The notes below the pieces were generated by a model. That model was not told the origin of the DNA and made no database searches. It worked only from the letters and a program-made list of their open reading frames with translations. Below, in pieces: positions 1-5,804 of a DNA stretch of 5,804 nucleotides (position 1 is the stretch's first letter; each line of letters begins with the position of its first letter). The translations under genes and the position numbers were made by a program. Origin of the DNA: Acidobacteriota bacterium (lineage in GTDB: Bacteria > Acidobacteriota > Vicinamibacteria > Vicinamibacterales > UBA8438); the NCBI GenBank assembly GCA_003533545.1, contig DQEK01000410.1, forward strand, positions 1-5,804, read 5' to 3'.

Positions 1-1076
1 TGCAGTAACTCCTCCTTGTCAACGGAGAACTCCATGCCCTCCCGCAGTACGAGCCGATGCGCGAGCACCGGACCGGCCACTGCCTTGATGTGGTCTGGTG
101 TGATCACCGTATCGCCGTTGAAGAAAGCGAAGGTGCGTGCTACTGCCTCAATATGGAAATGGACGCGGGGCGAAATACCGACCCGGATGTACTCCTTGAC
201 GGTCCGCGCGGCGCGTCCCATCACGCGGTGCGGCCGCGTGTTCCTGATGAGCCGCACTTTGTACTGCTGCGCGTATTCGGAAATCTGGACGTTCTCAAAA
301 ATGTACTTGGCGATGTCGAGCACCTCGTACAGGTCGGTCAGCTTCTCGACCTTCCGACCGACAACGTTGCGGGCGCTGATCTTGTACTCGTCGGCTTCGT
401 CCTCCGGGTCCAGCATGTTGATAGAAAGCGTCGTGCGGTCGAGTTGGGCGACCGGGTTAGCGAAGGTTCCCTCTTCCTCACCGAAGATGTTCTCAGTGCA
501 GATCACCATGAAGAACCGTGGTCCCGTGATGTCCGCAAAATCGCACGACAGCGGAAACAGCGGAAGCACCTTGCCCTCGGCCAAATTGCCGTAATCTGAA
601 CTCAGAGTGGCCGAGCTTTCTTCCATGCCCTCAAGAACCGCCGCCTTCGTCTTGCCAGAGAGTCGGTTGTCTTCGTCGATAAGCACGATGTGCGCCATCA
701 GCTTGCCTGGCTTGAACTGTAACTTCCGCGAGCCATCGGTCTCTTCGACGATGGTCTCGTAACCGAGAATGTCCTCGGGCATGTATGTGGGCAGTCCCTG
801 GATACGCTCAAACTTGGCGTCGATCGCCATGGCGCAGGCGCTTACCAAGTCCGTCTTCCCAGTTCCGGTCGGTCCCCTGAACATGACGTGCGGTTGGCGG
901 AGGAGTTTGCTCTGGCTCAGCTTGTCGGTGTAGGGCAGTAACGTGAAGAACGCCCACGAGAGGATGCGAGCGGCGTCATCAAGGCCATAGAGCCATTTGG
1001 TCGACTCCTTCTGGAAACGTTGGACCACTTCGTTGGCCCGATCGAAGTCGACAATGCGCGTGGATTGGACGTCCAT
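1..1076 (-). CDS. MoxR-family AAA+ ATPase, 3' end cut by the window edge
   Basis: Translating the minus strand from the ATG at 1076 gives 358 residues with no stop before the window edge, so the C-terminus lies outside. The AAA+ signatures are in order: Walker A GPTGTGKT (residues 68-75), Walker B within HIVLIDEDNR (129-138), the MoxR-typical LEGMEE (148-153), sensor 1 around CTEN (193-196), arginine-finger region AQLDR (210-214) and sensor-2 region GISPR (300-304), followed by a lid helix ending AGPVLAHRL (334-342). Spacing and order match the MoxR family, which uses ATP hydrolysis for chaperone-like assembly or metal insertion in the cytoplasm, usually with a VWA-domain partner. Differences from the common consensus are DEDNR for DEINR, GPTGTGKT for GPPGLGKT and CTEN for ATQN, so this is a divergent subgroup. 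There is no signal peptide. The start is fixed by an in-frame TAG at 1110-1112; no other ATG, GTG or TTG lies between. The usual MoxR length is near 320 residues, so little is missing. The partner and target are unknown. Confidence 0.93.
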   Translation of the reverse strand, partial: MDVQSTRIVDFDRANEVVQRFQKESTKWLYGLDDAARILSWAFFTLLPYTDKLSQSKLLRQPHVMFRGPTGTGKTDLVSACAMAIDAKFERIQGLPTYMPEDILGYETIVEETDGSRKLQFKPGKLMAHIVLIDEDNRLSGKTKAAVLEGMEESSATLSSDYGNLAEGKVLPLFPLSCDFADITGPRFFMVICTENIFGEEEGTFANPVAQLDRTTLSINMLDPEDEADEYKISARNVVGRKVEKLTDLYEVLDIAKYIFENVQISEYAQQYKVRLIRNTRPHRVMGRAARTVKEYIRVGISPRVHFHIEAVARTFAFFNGDTVITPDHIKAVAGPVLAHRLVLREGMEFSVDKEELL

Positions 1077-1090
1077 GTATCTGTCTCGCT

Positions 1091-1095
1091 CTCCC
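1091..1095 (-). promoter_or_regulatory. Weak, distant ribosome binding site for the MoxR gene
   Basis: The minus strand reads AAAAGGGAG ahead of the ATG at 1076. The GGGAG core ends 14 bases before the start, longer than the usual 5-9, so initiation may be weak. The ATG is nevertheless the only sensible start because the frame is closed by TAG at 1110-1112. Confidence 0.45.
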
Positions 1096-1111
1096 TTTTC
1101 AAGCTCTACCT

Positions 1112-1142
1112 ACCGGCGGCGCGCCGGTGAGACAAGCGTCTC
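1112..1142. repeat. Two abutting inverted repeats (tandem hairpins)
   Basis: Bases 1112-1117 ACCGGC pair with 1123-1128 GCCGGT around a 5-base loop; bases 1129-1133 GAGAC pair with 1138-1142 GTCTC around a 4-base loop. The two stems touch with no gap. The first also contains the 8-bp palindrome GGCGCGCC (1118-1125). In a minus-strand transcript they would sit in the MoxR 5' leader, or the receptor 3' untranslated end, about 35-66 bases before the MoxR ATG. No T-tract follows on either strand, so they are not a classical terminator; a role in RNA stability or translation control is inference. Confidence 0.55.
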
Positions 1143-1156
1143 CAAGTGAAAATCGC

Positions 1157-1172
1157 CACTACTACACTACTA
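1157..1172. repeat. Perfect tandem 8-bp direct repeat
   Basis: CACTACTA occurs twice back to back (1157-1164 and 1165-1172); on the minus strand this reads TAGTAGTG twice. It lies 20 bases beyond the receptor stop and about 80 bases before the MoxR start. A head-to-tail repeat ahead of a gene can be a binding site for a regulator, but a chance or slippage-derived repeat is equally possible. Confidence 0.5.
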
Positions 1173-1192
1173 ACTGGTGGCAAGTTCGGGTC

Positions 1193-3529
1193 CTATCGGG
1201 GGCCAGCGCCGATTGTAAGGCCAACGTAAAACTCTCGATCCGGCGACGGCTCGTAATAGCGGCCGCCCCACGCATTCGTGATGCCCGATGAGTTATAGAT
1301 TTCGTTGAACAGGTTGTCGATCCCCACGAACGGCCGCACATCGACCCCGCCCCATCGACCGTCGTACCCGAACCGCAGGTCGACCACCTTGTAGGCCCAG
1401 TTGGACACGGTGTTCGCGTTGTTCAACGTGTAGTCGTCGACCCAGCGCACCGTGGCGCCAGACCGCAACCCGAACGGCGCGGTGTAGTCAAACCCTACAA
1501 ACACGCGGTGGGGCGGTGCTCCCGGCTCAAGATTGCCGGAAAAGTCGTTTCCTCCTGGCGCAAAGCGCTGAAACACAAAATCCTGGTAGGTGTACGAGAA
1601 TCGTGTACTGAAGCTCGGGTCCGGCATCCACTCCAGCAGCAACTCCACACCATCACGTGACGACTCGCCAGCGTTCCGGAAAAAGATCTGCTCGGTCGGG
1701 CTCTCAAATGACACCAGGGCATTGTCGACCGTCGAGACGTAGACGGCCGCCTCATAACGCAACCGCGCCGGCTCAATGAGCCCTCGCACCCCGATCTCGA
1801 AGCTGCGGAGGTCCTGTGGTCCGAGTTCCTGGTTAAAACCACCTTCGCCCGTCGGCGTATTCGAAAGCTCGACGGTTGTCGGGGTCTCGTAGGCAGTCGC
1901 GTAGTTACTGAACAGATTCAGGCCCGGCGCCGCAGCGAACGTCACACCGACGGAGGGGCTGATCGCGTCCATGGTTCGATCACCCGACTGATCGCCATCA
2001 TCGAGTTTCCGATCGCCAGCCTGGAAATCGTAGTAGTCCCATCGAACGCCAGCACTGAACCGCACCCGGTCGTTTGGCGAAATACCGATCTGCGCAAATG
2101 GTCCCGCCGACAGCACGTCCTCAGTCTGGTCGACCCGTAAGGACCCATTGGTCGCGCGTTGCTGGAAACCGGCGCTCACCTGCCCGAACTCCATACGGTC
2201 ATCATTCTGGGAGGACACGTCGACACCGGCGGCCCAATCAAGTCCGACCGACCCGGTTTGCGTGTTCCCGACGTACTCCGAGCGAAATCCGAATCCATTG
2301 CGACCCAGTTCCACGTTCTGGAAGGCTCCGACCGCATACAGCTCTCGCCACATTCCCCAGCCGGTGACACGCATACGCTGCGAGTCGTTGAACCGATGTT
2401 CAAGGGTTAATCCGCCCTGACCCTGACGCGCACGCTCACCCCAGTTACGAGCTGCTGCCACTCCGCGGGCCAGTCGACGCCGCTCCGGGTCGCGTGCGTC
2501 CGCTTCGTTGAGGAAGCTCGCACTCTCAGCGAACGGTGTGTCGTAGAAGTTGAACACCCCGCGGATCTCTGTGCTGGAATTGAGCTGATGCGCGACAACG
2601 AAATTGGCTTGTGTGATTTCCGCATGGCTGTTCTCACGGAATCCGTCGAGTTCGAAGCGACTCGCACTCACCATGACCTGTGTGCGGTCAGTGCCGCCGT
2701 CCACTCTGATTTGCTGCCGGTTGTAACCGTAACTTCCGAACTGCACGTCTGGGCGAATCGTCAGCCGGCGCGACCGGTCGAACGTCGTCTGCAGGTTAAT
2801 TACGCCACCCGCGGAGTTCCCGTAGAGCACAGAACTCGGTCCACGAATGACGTCAATACGGCCAACAGACCCTAAGTCGACATTTCCCGGCTCAGTTGTT
2901 CCATCAGCCGTGGTGATCGGAATGCCGTCTTGAATGATGGACAACCCTCGCAGGCCGAAGCGTGGCTGCGGTGCGCGTATGCTGAGCCCGACACCACCCG
3001 AAAGTCCATAGTTGCGACGATTTTGCACGAAAAGTCCCGGAATACCACGCAGCGCCTCGTCAAGCGACGACCGGCGCTGAGCAAATTCAATCTGGTCTCG
3101 CGAGACCACGGCGACCGAGTTCGGCACTCCTGAAAGGTCTTGGTCAGTACGAGTCACCGTTACCGTCTCCGCCAGAGGCGCGATGACTAGCACGAGGTCA
3201 GCCGTTGCGGCACTCGTGCCCACCGAGACAGACGTAGAACTACTCCGAAAACCCGGGAGCACACCCTGGACTTGGTACGACCCAGCCGCCAACCCAGTAA
3301 TCTCGTAAAAACCGTCCCGATCGGTGACACCGAGGTAAGTCGAGCCCGGTCCGTTCGCAGTCACCGTGACCCCAGGCAGTACCGCACCACTTTCATCCCG
3401 CGCCGTACCACTAACCGAACCAGACGCTTGCCCGGCCGAGTTCGCCGGCGCGCCCAGGATCAACACAACCACCAGCCACCCACCGAGATCACACAACTGC
3501 CGCAATGCGGCCGATGTCCTACTTTTCAT
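1193..3529 (-). CDS. TonB-dependent outer-membrane receptor with N-terminal carboxypeptidase-regulatory-like domain
   Basis: A 778-residue protein that would form a ligand-gated outer-membrane channel energised by TonB-ExbB-ExbD. Residues 1-35 look like a signal peptide: basic start MKSR, hydrophobic stretch WLVVVLILGAPA (18-29), cleavage probably between 29 and 35. Residues about 36-115 form an Ig-like carboxypeptidase-regulatory domain (GTARDESGAVLPGVTV at 41-56, DGFYEITGLAAGSYQV at 72-87). A TonB-box-like ETVTVTR is at 121-127. The plug spans about 135-250, with SLDEALRGIPGLFVQ (155-169), RGLSIIQDGIP (194-204) and IDVIRGPSSVLYGNSAGGVI (225-244). The rest is the beta-barrel, ending with VDLRFGY (716-722), VGIDNLFNEIY (735-745) and REFYVGLTIG (765-774), so it is full length. 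The ATG at 3529 is chosen over an in-frame TTG at 3574 because AGAGGA precedes it by 5 bases and the signal peptide starts there. It lies 45 bases after the haem-propeller gene and is probably co-transcribed. The plug is of the iron-complex/FecA-like type, but the substrate is unproven. Confidence 0.95.
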   Translation of the reverse strand: MKSRTSAALRQLCDLGGWLVVVLILGAPANSAGQASGSVSGTARDESGAVLPGVTVTANGPGSTYLGVTDRDGFYEITGLAAGSYQVQGVLPGFRSSSTSVSVGTSAATADLVLVIAPLAETVTVTRTDQDLSGVPNSVAVVSRDQIEFAQRRSSLDEALRGIPGLFVQNRRNYGLSGGVGLSIRAPQPRFGLRGLSIIQDGIPITTADGTTEPGNVDLGSVGRIDVIRGPSSVLYGNSAGGVINLQTTFDRSRRLTIRPDVQFGSYGYNRQQIRVDGGTDRTQVMVSASRFELDGFRENSHAEITQANFVVAHQLNSSTEIRGVFNFYDTPFAESASFLNEADARDPERRRLARGVAAARNWGERARQGQGGLTLEHRFNDSQRMRVTGWGMWRELYAVGAFQNVELGRNGFGFRSEYVGNTQTGSVGLDWAAGVDVSSQNDDRMEFGQVSAGFQQRATNGSLRVDQTEDVLSAGPFAQIGISPNDRVRFSAGVRWDYYDFQAGDRKLDDGDQSGDRTMDAISPSVGVTFAAAPGLNLFSNYATAYETPTTVELSNTPTGEGGFNQELGPQDLRSFEIGVRGLIEPARLRYEAAVYVSTVDNALVSFESPTEQIFFRNAGESSRDGVELLLEWMPDPSFSTRFSYTYQDFVFQRFAPGGNDFSGNLEPGAPPHRVFVGFDYTAPFGLRSGATVRWVDDYTLNNANTVSNWAYKVVDLRFGYDGRWGGVDVRPFVGIDNLFNEIYNSSGITNAWGGRYYEPSPDREFYVGLTIGAGPR

Positions 3530-3534
3530 TTCAG

Positions 3535-3541
3535 TCCTCTT
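3535..3541 (-). promoter_or_regulatory. Ribosome binding site that decides the receptor start
   Basis: The minus strand reads AAGAGGA with a 5-base spacer before the ATG at 3529. This strong site, together with the signal peptide beginning at that ATG, rules out the upstream in-frame TTG at 3574, which sits immediately after the preceding gene's stop. Confidence 0.8.
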
Positions 3542-3574
3542 GGTCTCTAGATACCCGTCAACAGAACACGCCAA

Positions 3575-5755
3575 CTAATTAGCCAGAGGGTTCGGCCTTA
3601 CCTGAAATTTCACGATACCGGGCTTCACACCCTGTCCACCCTCAATATGCCAAGTCGCGGCTTCCCCGTACGTGGCCCACACCCCACGCCCCTTCCAACC
3701 GACGTCCGGGTCGTCAATACGACCGTCAAGGCCCCGCGTAAAGAAACCTCTGGGATACGGCACCCGCATCACCGTCCATTTGCCGGTCTCCGGATCCAAA
3801 GCCAACAACGAGTCCGAGTTCGACCCCGTCGCGATCGGCGTGTCTGCGCCCAACCCCAGCGTGTTCCACTGGTCGACCCAGTTGTAGTAGTGGTAGTCGG
3901 CACGTACCGGCGGATCGGTCCCCGGAACTACCGGACCCGGCGTAGGAAAGAGTGTCCACCCGTCGACGCAGTGCCGCCCTTCAGCCACAGCCGGCCCGCT
4001 GCTCACAGAACACTTGGAGCGGTCGAAGCTGGCGAAATGACTGCTGCCAGACAACGCCGTCCAGACAATGCCGTCCCGGTCGATGTCGATTCCACGAGCG
4101 CCGAATCCCGTCTTGTTCTTCGGCACGTTCGGGTCTAAAACAGACGGCACCTCGAACATCTCTGTAAGACACGTTTCGGGTGGATTATCACCGACGCGCA
4201 GGCGCGCCAGTCGCCCCGGAAAGCGGTTGGAACTGATCCAGACCGCGTTGTCATCGGTCGGGTCCCCAATGACGCCGTAGCTCCCAACAACGACCCGCGT
4301 GTCCAAGTTGGAATCGTGCTCAACCGGCTGCGCCCGGCGCGGCGGCTCATTCCACGGCTTAGTAATAACCCCATCGCCGTTTGTGTCTAGTACGGTGGGA
4401 CACCAGCCCTGCGAGACTCGTTCGTCACCGGTTTCGTCGTACAGCTTCGTGTTGAGCCACCCGATGACCTGCCCTCCCCCGCTGAAATAGACCGTGTCAT
4501 TCTCATCTTCGGCGAACTGCAAGTGGTGGGTGCCATAACACGTGTCGACCATCACGAATTTTTGCGTGTCTGGCTCGTAGAAGACCGCCGACCGAAAACC
4601 GCTCTCCAGAGGAAAGTACCGGGCGTACGGGTTATCCGATCCCTCTTTGCAGTAGTCCGGATTCGACCGATTCCGAATAGCCGAGGTCATCCAGACCCGA
4701 CCCTTCTGGTCCATCATCGGATTGTGCGGGTTCGCCGGATCGTTCCAGATTAATTCGTCTCCGAAGAAGCGCGACGGGGCCGGCATCGAACGCGCAATCA
4801 TCCCGGGTACCGTCTCAGGATCGACCCGTAGCGGCACCTTCAGGTTGGTTGAAAGATTAGTGACCGGATCGAGAATCGCGAGTTCGTCGTTCGAGATATT
4901 GACCCCGTAGATTGGACCATTCGCGTTGACCTGTGGGTTCCGTTTGTCCGTCGCGATCTCATCGTGAACATAGTCGATTTCCGTGCCCCACTCCCAGAGC
5001 GTAACCACAACGTTCCGCTCTATTCCCTGGGGACGGGGTGGCGCTGGCGGTACGACACCAGCCGCGATCCGCTCGCTCCAATCGGCAAACATCTGCAACC
5101 CACGCTGGCGCCCAAATCGACTCATGACATTCGTCATTTGTGAGCCTCGCTGGCCCATCTGCACGCGGTGATCCCATGCGGCAAGCGTTGAGTCAAACTG
5201 ATCGAGATTCTCGATCTCCCGGATGATGCGATTGCCCAGCTGATGGCAGAGCATGCACCCCTGCTTCTGAATGTCGACCCACTGATCCTGGTGCTGCAGA
5301 CTGGTCGCAATACCGTTTCCGGCATCCCCTGTGCCAGGAAACTCGGACGGTAGCGGCGGCTCAATGAGAGAGTACCAGTAGTTCGCAGGGTACACCTTGG
5401 CAGCATCTGCCGGAGTCGGTGCGACGGTCGCGGTAAGATCAAGGGTGGCGCCGGGTTCGGCTGTCACGCCGGGCGAATCGAGGAGCCCGTACCCGCGCAC
5501 CCAGACTTTGTAGGCGGCCTCCGGTAGGTCAGGAAGCAGATAGCGACCGTCATCCGTCGTAACAACGGTTTTAATGAACTTAGTCGGAAGATCAGTCGTC
5601 TCGGCAATAACCCAGACACCAGCTTCAGGGCCGTTCTCGCTCGTGACGGCGCCCGTAATTGTGCCTTCGGCGGCCCGACCTGACACCGGCGACCACAGGA
5701 ACGACACTCCCACAAGCGCCGCGACGACCAGTGCACCCGCGATACGATTCCCCAT
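3575..5755 (-). CDS. Exported carboxypeptidase-regulatory / monohaem cytochrome c / beta-propeller protein (Vgb-like)
   Basis: A 726-residue protein, probably periplasmic or surface-exposed. Residues 1-29 are a signal peptide: MGNR start, hydrophobic core 6-21, likely cleavage near GRAA (26-29). An Ig-like carboxypeptidase-regulatory domain follows (about 30-112; GTITGAV at 31-37, DDGRYLLPDLPEAAYKV at 68-84). CMLCH at 167-171 is a haem-c attachment site, and Met-rich residues 200-222 (M200, M207, M211, M222) followed by FADWSERIAAG (223-233) resemble the distal ligand and last helix of a small cytochrome c. From about 245 there is a beta-propeller with repeated blade phrases: DQKGRVWM (349-356), DENDTVYFSGGG (417-428), DDNAVWISSN (501-510), DRDGIVWT (559-566), LLALDPETGKW (650-660). 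DTNGDG (457-462) and DIDRDG (557-562) look like calcium loops. Six other cysteines (369, 406, 452, 529, 582, 596) suit an oxidising compartment. Blade style resembles streptogramin lyase (Vgb)/NHL proteins, but lyase activity is not shown. GGGAGG lies 6 bases before the ATG. The substrate is unknown; an oxidoreductase or ligand-binding role is inferred. Confidence 0.88.
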   Translation of the reverse strand: MGNRIAGALVVAALVGVSFLWSPVSGRAAEGTITGAVTSENGPEAGVWVIAETTDLPTKFIKTVVTTDDGRYLLPDLPEAAYKVWVRGYGLLDSPGVTAEPGATLDLTATVAPTPADAAKVYPANYWYSLIEPPLPSEFPGTGDAGNGIATSLQHQDQWVDIQKQGCMLCHQLGNRIIREIENLDQFDSTLAAWDHRVQMGQRGSQMTNVMSRFGRQRGLQMFADWSERIAAGVVPPAPPRPQGIERNVVVTLWEWGTEIDYVHDEIATDKRNPQVNANGPIYGVNISNDELAILDPVTNLSTNLKVPLRVDPETVPGMIARSMPAPSRFFGDELIWNDPANPHNPMMDQKGRVWMTSAIRNRSNPDYCKEGSDNPYARYFPLESGFRSAVFYEPDTQKFVMVDTCYGTHHLQFAEDENDTVYFSGGGQVIGWLNTKLYDETGDERVSQGWCPTVLDTNGDGVITKPWNEPPRRAQPVEHDSNLDTRVVVGSYGVIGDPTDDNAVWISSNRFPGRLARLRVGDNPPETCLTEMFEVPSVLDPNVPKNKTGFGARGIDIDRDGIVWTALSGSSHFASFDRSKCSVSSGPAVAEGRHCVDGWTLFPTPGPVVPGTDPPVRADYHYYNWVDQWNTLGLGADTPIATGSNSDSLLALDPETGKWTVMRVPYPRGFFTRGLDGRIDDPDVGWKGRGVWATYGEAATWHIEGGQGVKPGIVKFQVRPNPLAN

Positions 5756-5761
5756 ACTCGG

Positions 5762-5767
5762 CCTCCC
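5762..5767 (-). promoter_or_regulatory. Ribosome binding site for the haem-propeller gene
   Basis: GGGAGG on the minus strand with a 6-base spacer to the ATG at 5755. The remaining bases up to 5804 show no clear promoter, terminator or gene end, so whether this gene starts the operon cannot be decided. Confidence 0.8.
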
Positions 5768-5804
5768 TACTCGTCACTGTGCCCGGTAGATGATCCGACG
5801 CCCC

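Larger units (their letters stand above)
1077..1192. other. Intergenic region between receptor stop and MoxR start
   Basis: This 116-base gap holds no credible gene. In minus-strand order it contains a perfect tandem 8-bp repeat (1172-1157), a short hairpin (1142-1129), an abutting GC-rich hairpin (1128-1112) and the GGGAG element before the MoxR start. Neither hairpin is followed by a run of T on the minus strand, so no canonical Rho-independent terminator is seen. A TTGCCA-like element on the minus strand near 1178 could be a -35 box for MoxR, but no convincing -10 follows at the correct spacing. The gap is larger than the 45 bases separating the other two genes, which favours separate control of the ATPase, though co-transcription cannot be excluded. 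Confidence 0.6.

Noticed and set aside
16..599. Two long overlapping plus-strand open frames (192 and 180 residues)
   Set aside because: They lie antisense to the MoxR ATPase gene, which has a full set of AAA+ motifs in its own frame. Their translations show no recognisable domain and are rich in Arg/Ser, as expected for shadows of GC-rich coding DNA.
917..1102. Minus-strand 61-residue frame starting at an ATG at 1102
   Set aside because: It overlaps the start of the MoxR gene in another frame, has no family resemblance, and is low-complexity Ser/Arg-rich.
1149..1180. Possible Rho-independent terminator after the receptor gene (CCAC/GTGG stem then CGATTTTC on the minus strand)
   Set aside because: The stem is only 4 bp with a 17-base loop, and the T run is four bases and offset, too weak to call.
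3530..3574. TTG at 3574 as the receptor start
   Set aside because: It directly abuts the previous stop without its own ribosome site, and would put 15 non-signal residues before a normal signal peptide that already has a well-placed AGAGGA and ATG.
3647..4138. Plus-strand 163-residue open frame
   Set aside because: It is antisense to the propeller region of the haem protein, is very Arg/Pro/Val-rich with no domain, and is best explained as a shadow frame.
3575..5755. Annotation of the propeller protein as an antibiotic (streptogramin) lyase
   Set aside because: Only the blade style is similar. The protein is much larger, exported and haem-binding, and I cannot place the catalytic residues of Vgb in it, so a resistance function is unsupported.
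5756..5804. Promoter or Fur-type operator ahead of the haem-propeller gene
   Set aside because: Only 49 bases are available; beyond the ribosome site there is no -10/-35 pair or AT-rich inverted repeat resembling a Fur box.

Overview
The window is about 5.8 kb of moderately GC-rich bacterial DNA. All three recognisable genes lie on the minus strand, so the reading order runs from the right end to the left. The N-terminal carboxypeptidase-regulatory-like domain fused to a TonB-dependent receptor, beside a secreted c-type-haem/beta-propeller protein, is a combination I associate with Acidobacteriota (Vicinamibacteria-like) and related environmental Gram-negatives. That placement is inference from protein style only; no marker gene is present. 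An outer membrane is directly implied by the TonB-dependent receptor.

From right to left: (1) 5755-3575, a 726-residue exported protein with a signal peptide, an Ig-like carboxypeptidase-regulatory domain, a single-haem cytochrome c segment (CMLCH) and a large C-terminal beta-propeller resembling the Vgb/streptogramin-lyase or NHL type. (2) After 45 bases, 3529-1193, a complete 778-residue TonB-dependent outer-membrane receptor that also begins with a carboxypeptidase-regulatory-like domain. (3) After 116 bases containing a tandem 8-bp repeat and two abutting hairpins, 1076 to beyond base 1, a MoxR-type AAA+ ATPase whose last few residues and stop fall outside the window.

Genes 1 and 2 are closely spaced, each with a good ribosome binding site, and look like one transcription unit. 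A plausible reading is a cell-envelope module: an outer-membrane importer paired with a periplasmic or surface haem protein that senses, binds or oxidises the ligand. The substrate cannot be read from the sequence; the receptor plug resembles siderophore/iron-complex receptors (FecA-like group) only in general terms. The MoxR ATPase is probably the first gene of a separate unit extending leftwards; MoxR proteins usually work with von Willebrand factor A (MIDAS) partners as metal-insertion or complex-assembly chaperones, but no such partner is visible here.

No tRNA, rRNA, CRISPR array, insertion sequence or attachment site was seen. The best candidate for something under-described is the haem-propeller/receptor pair.
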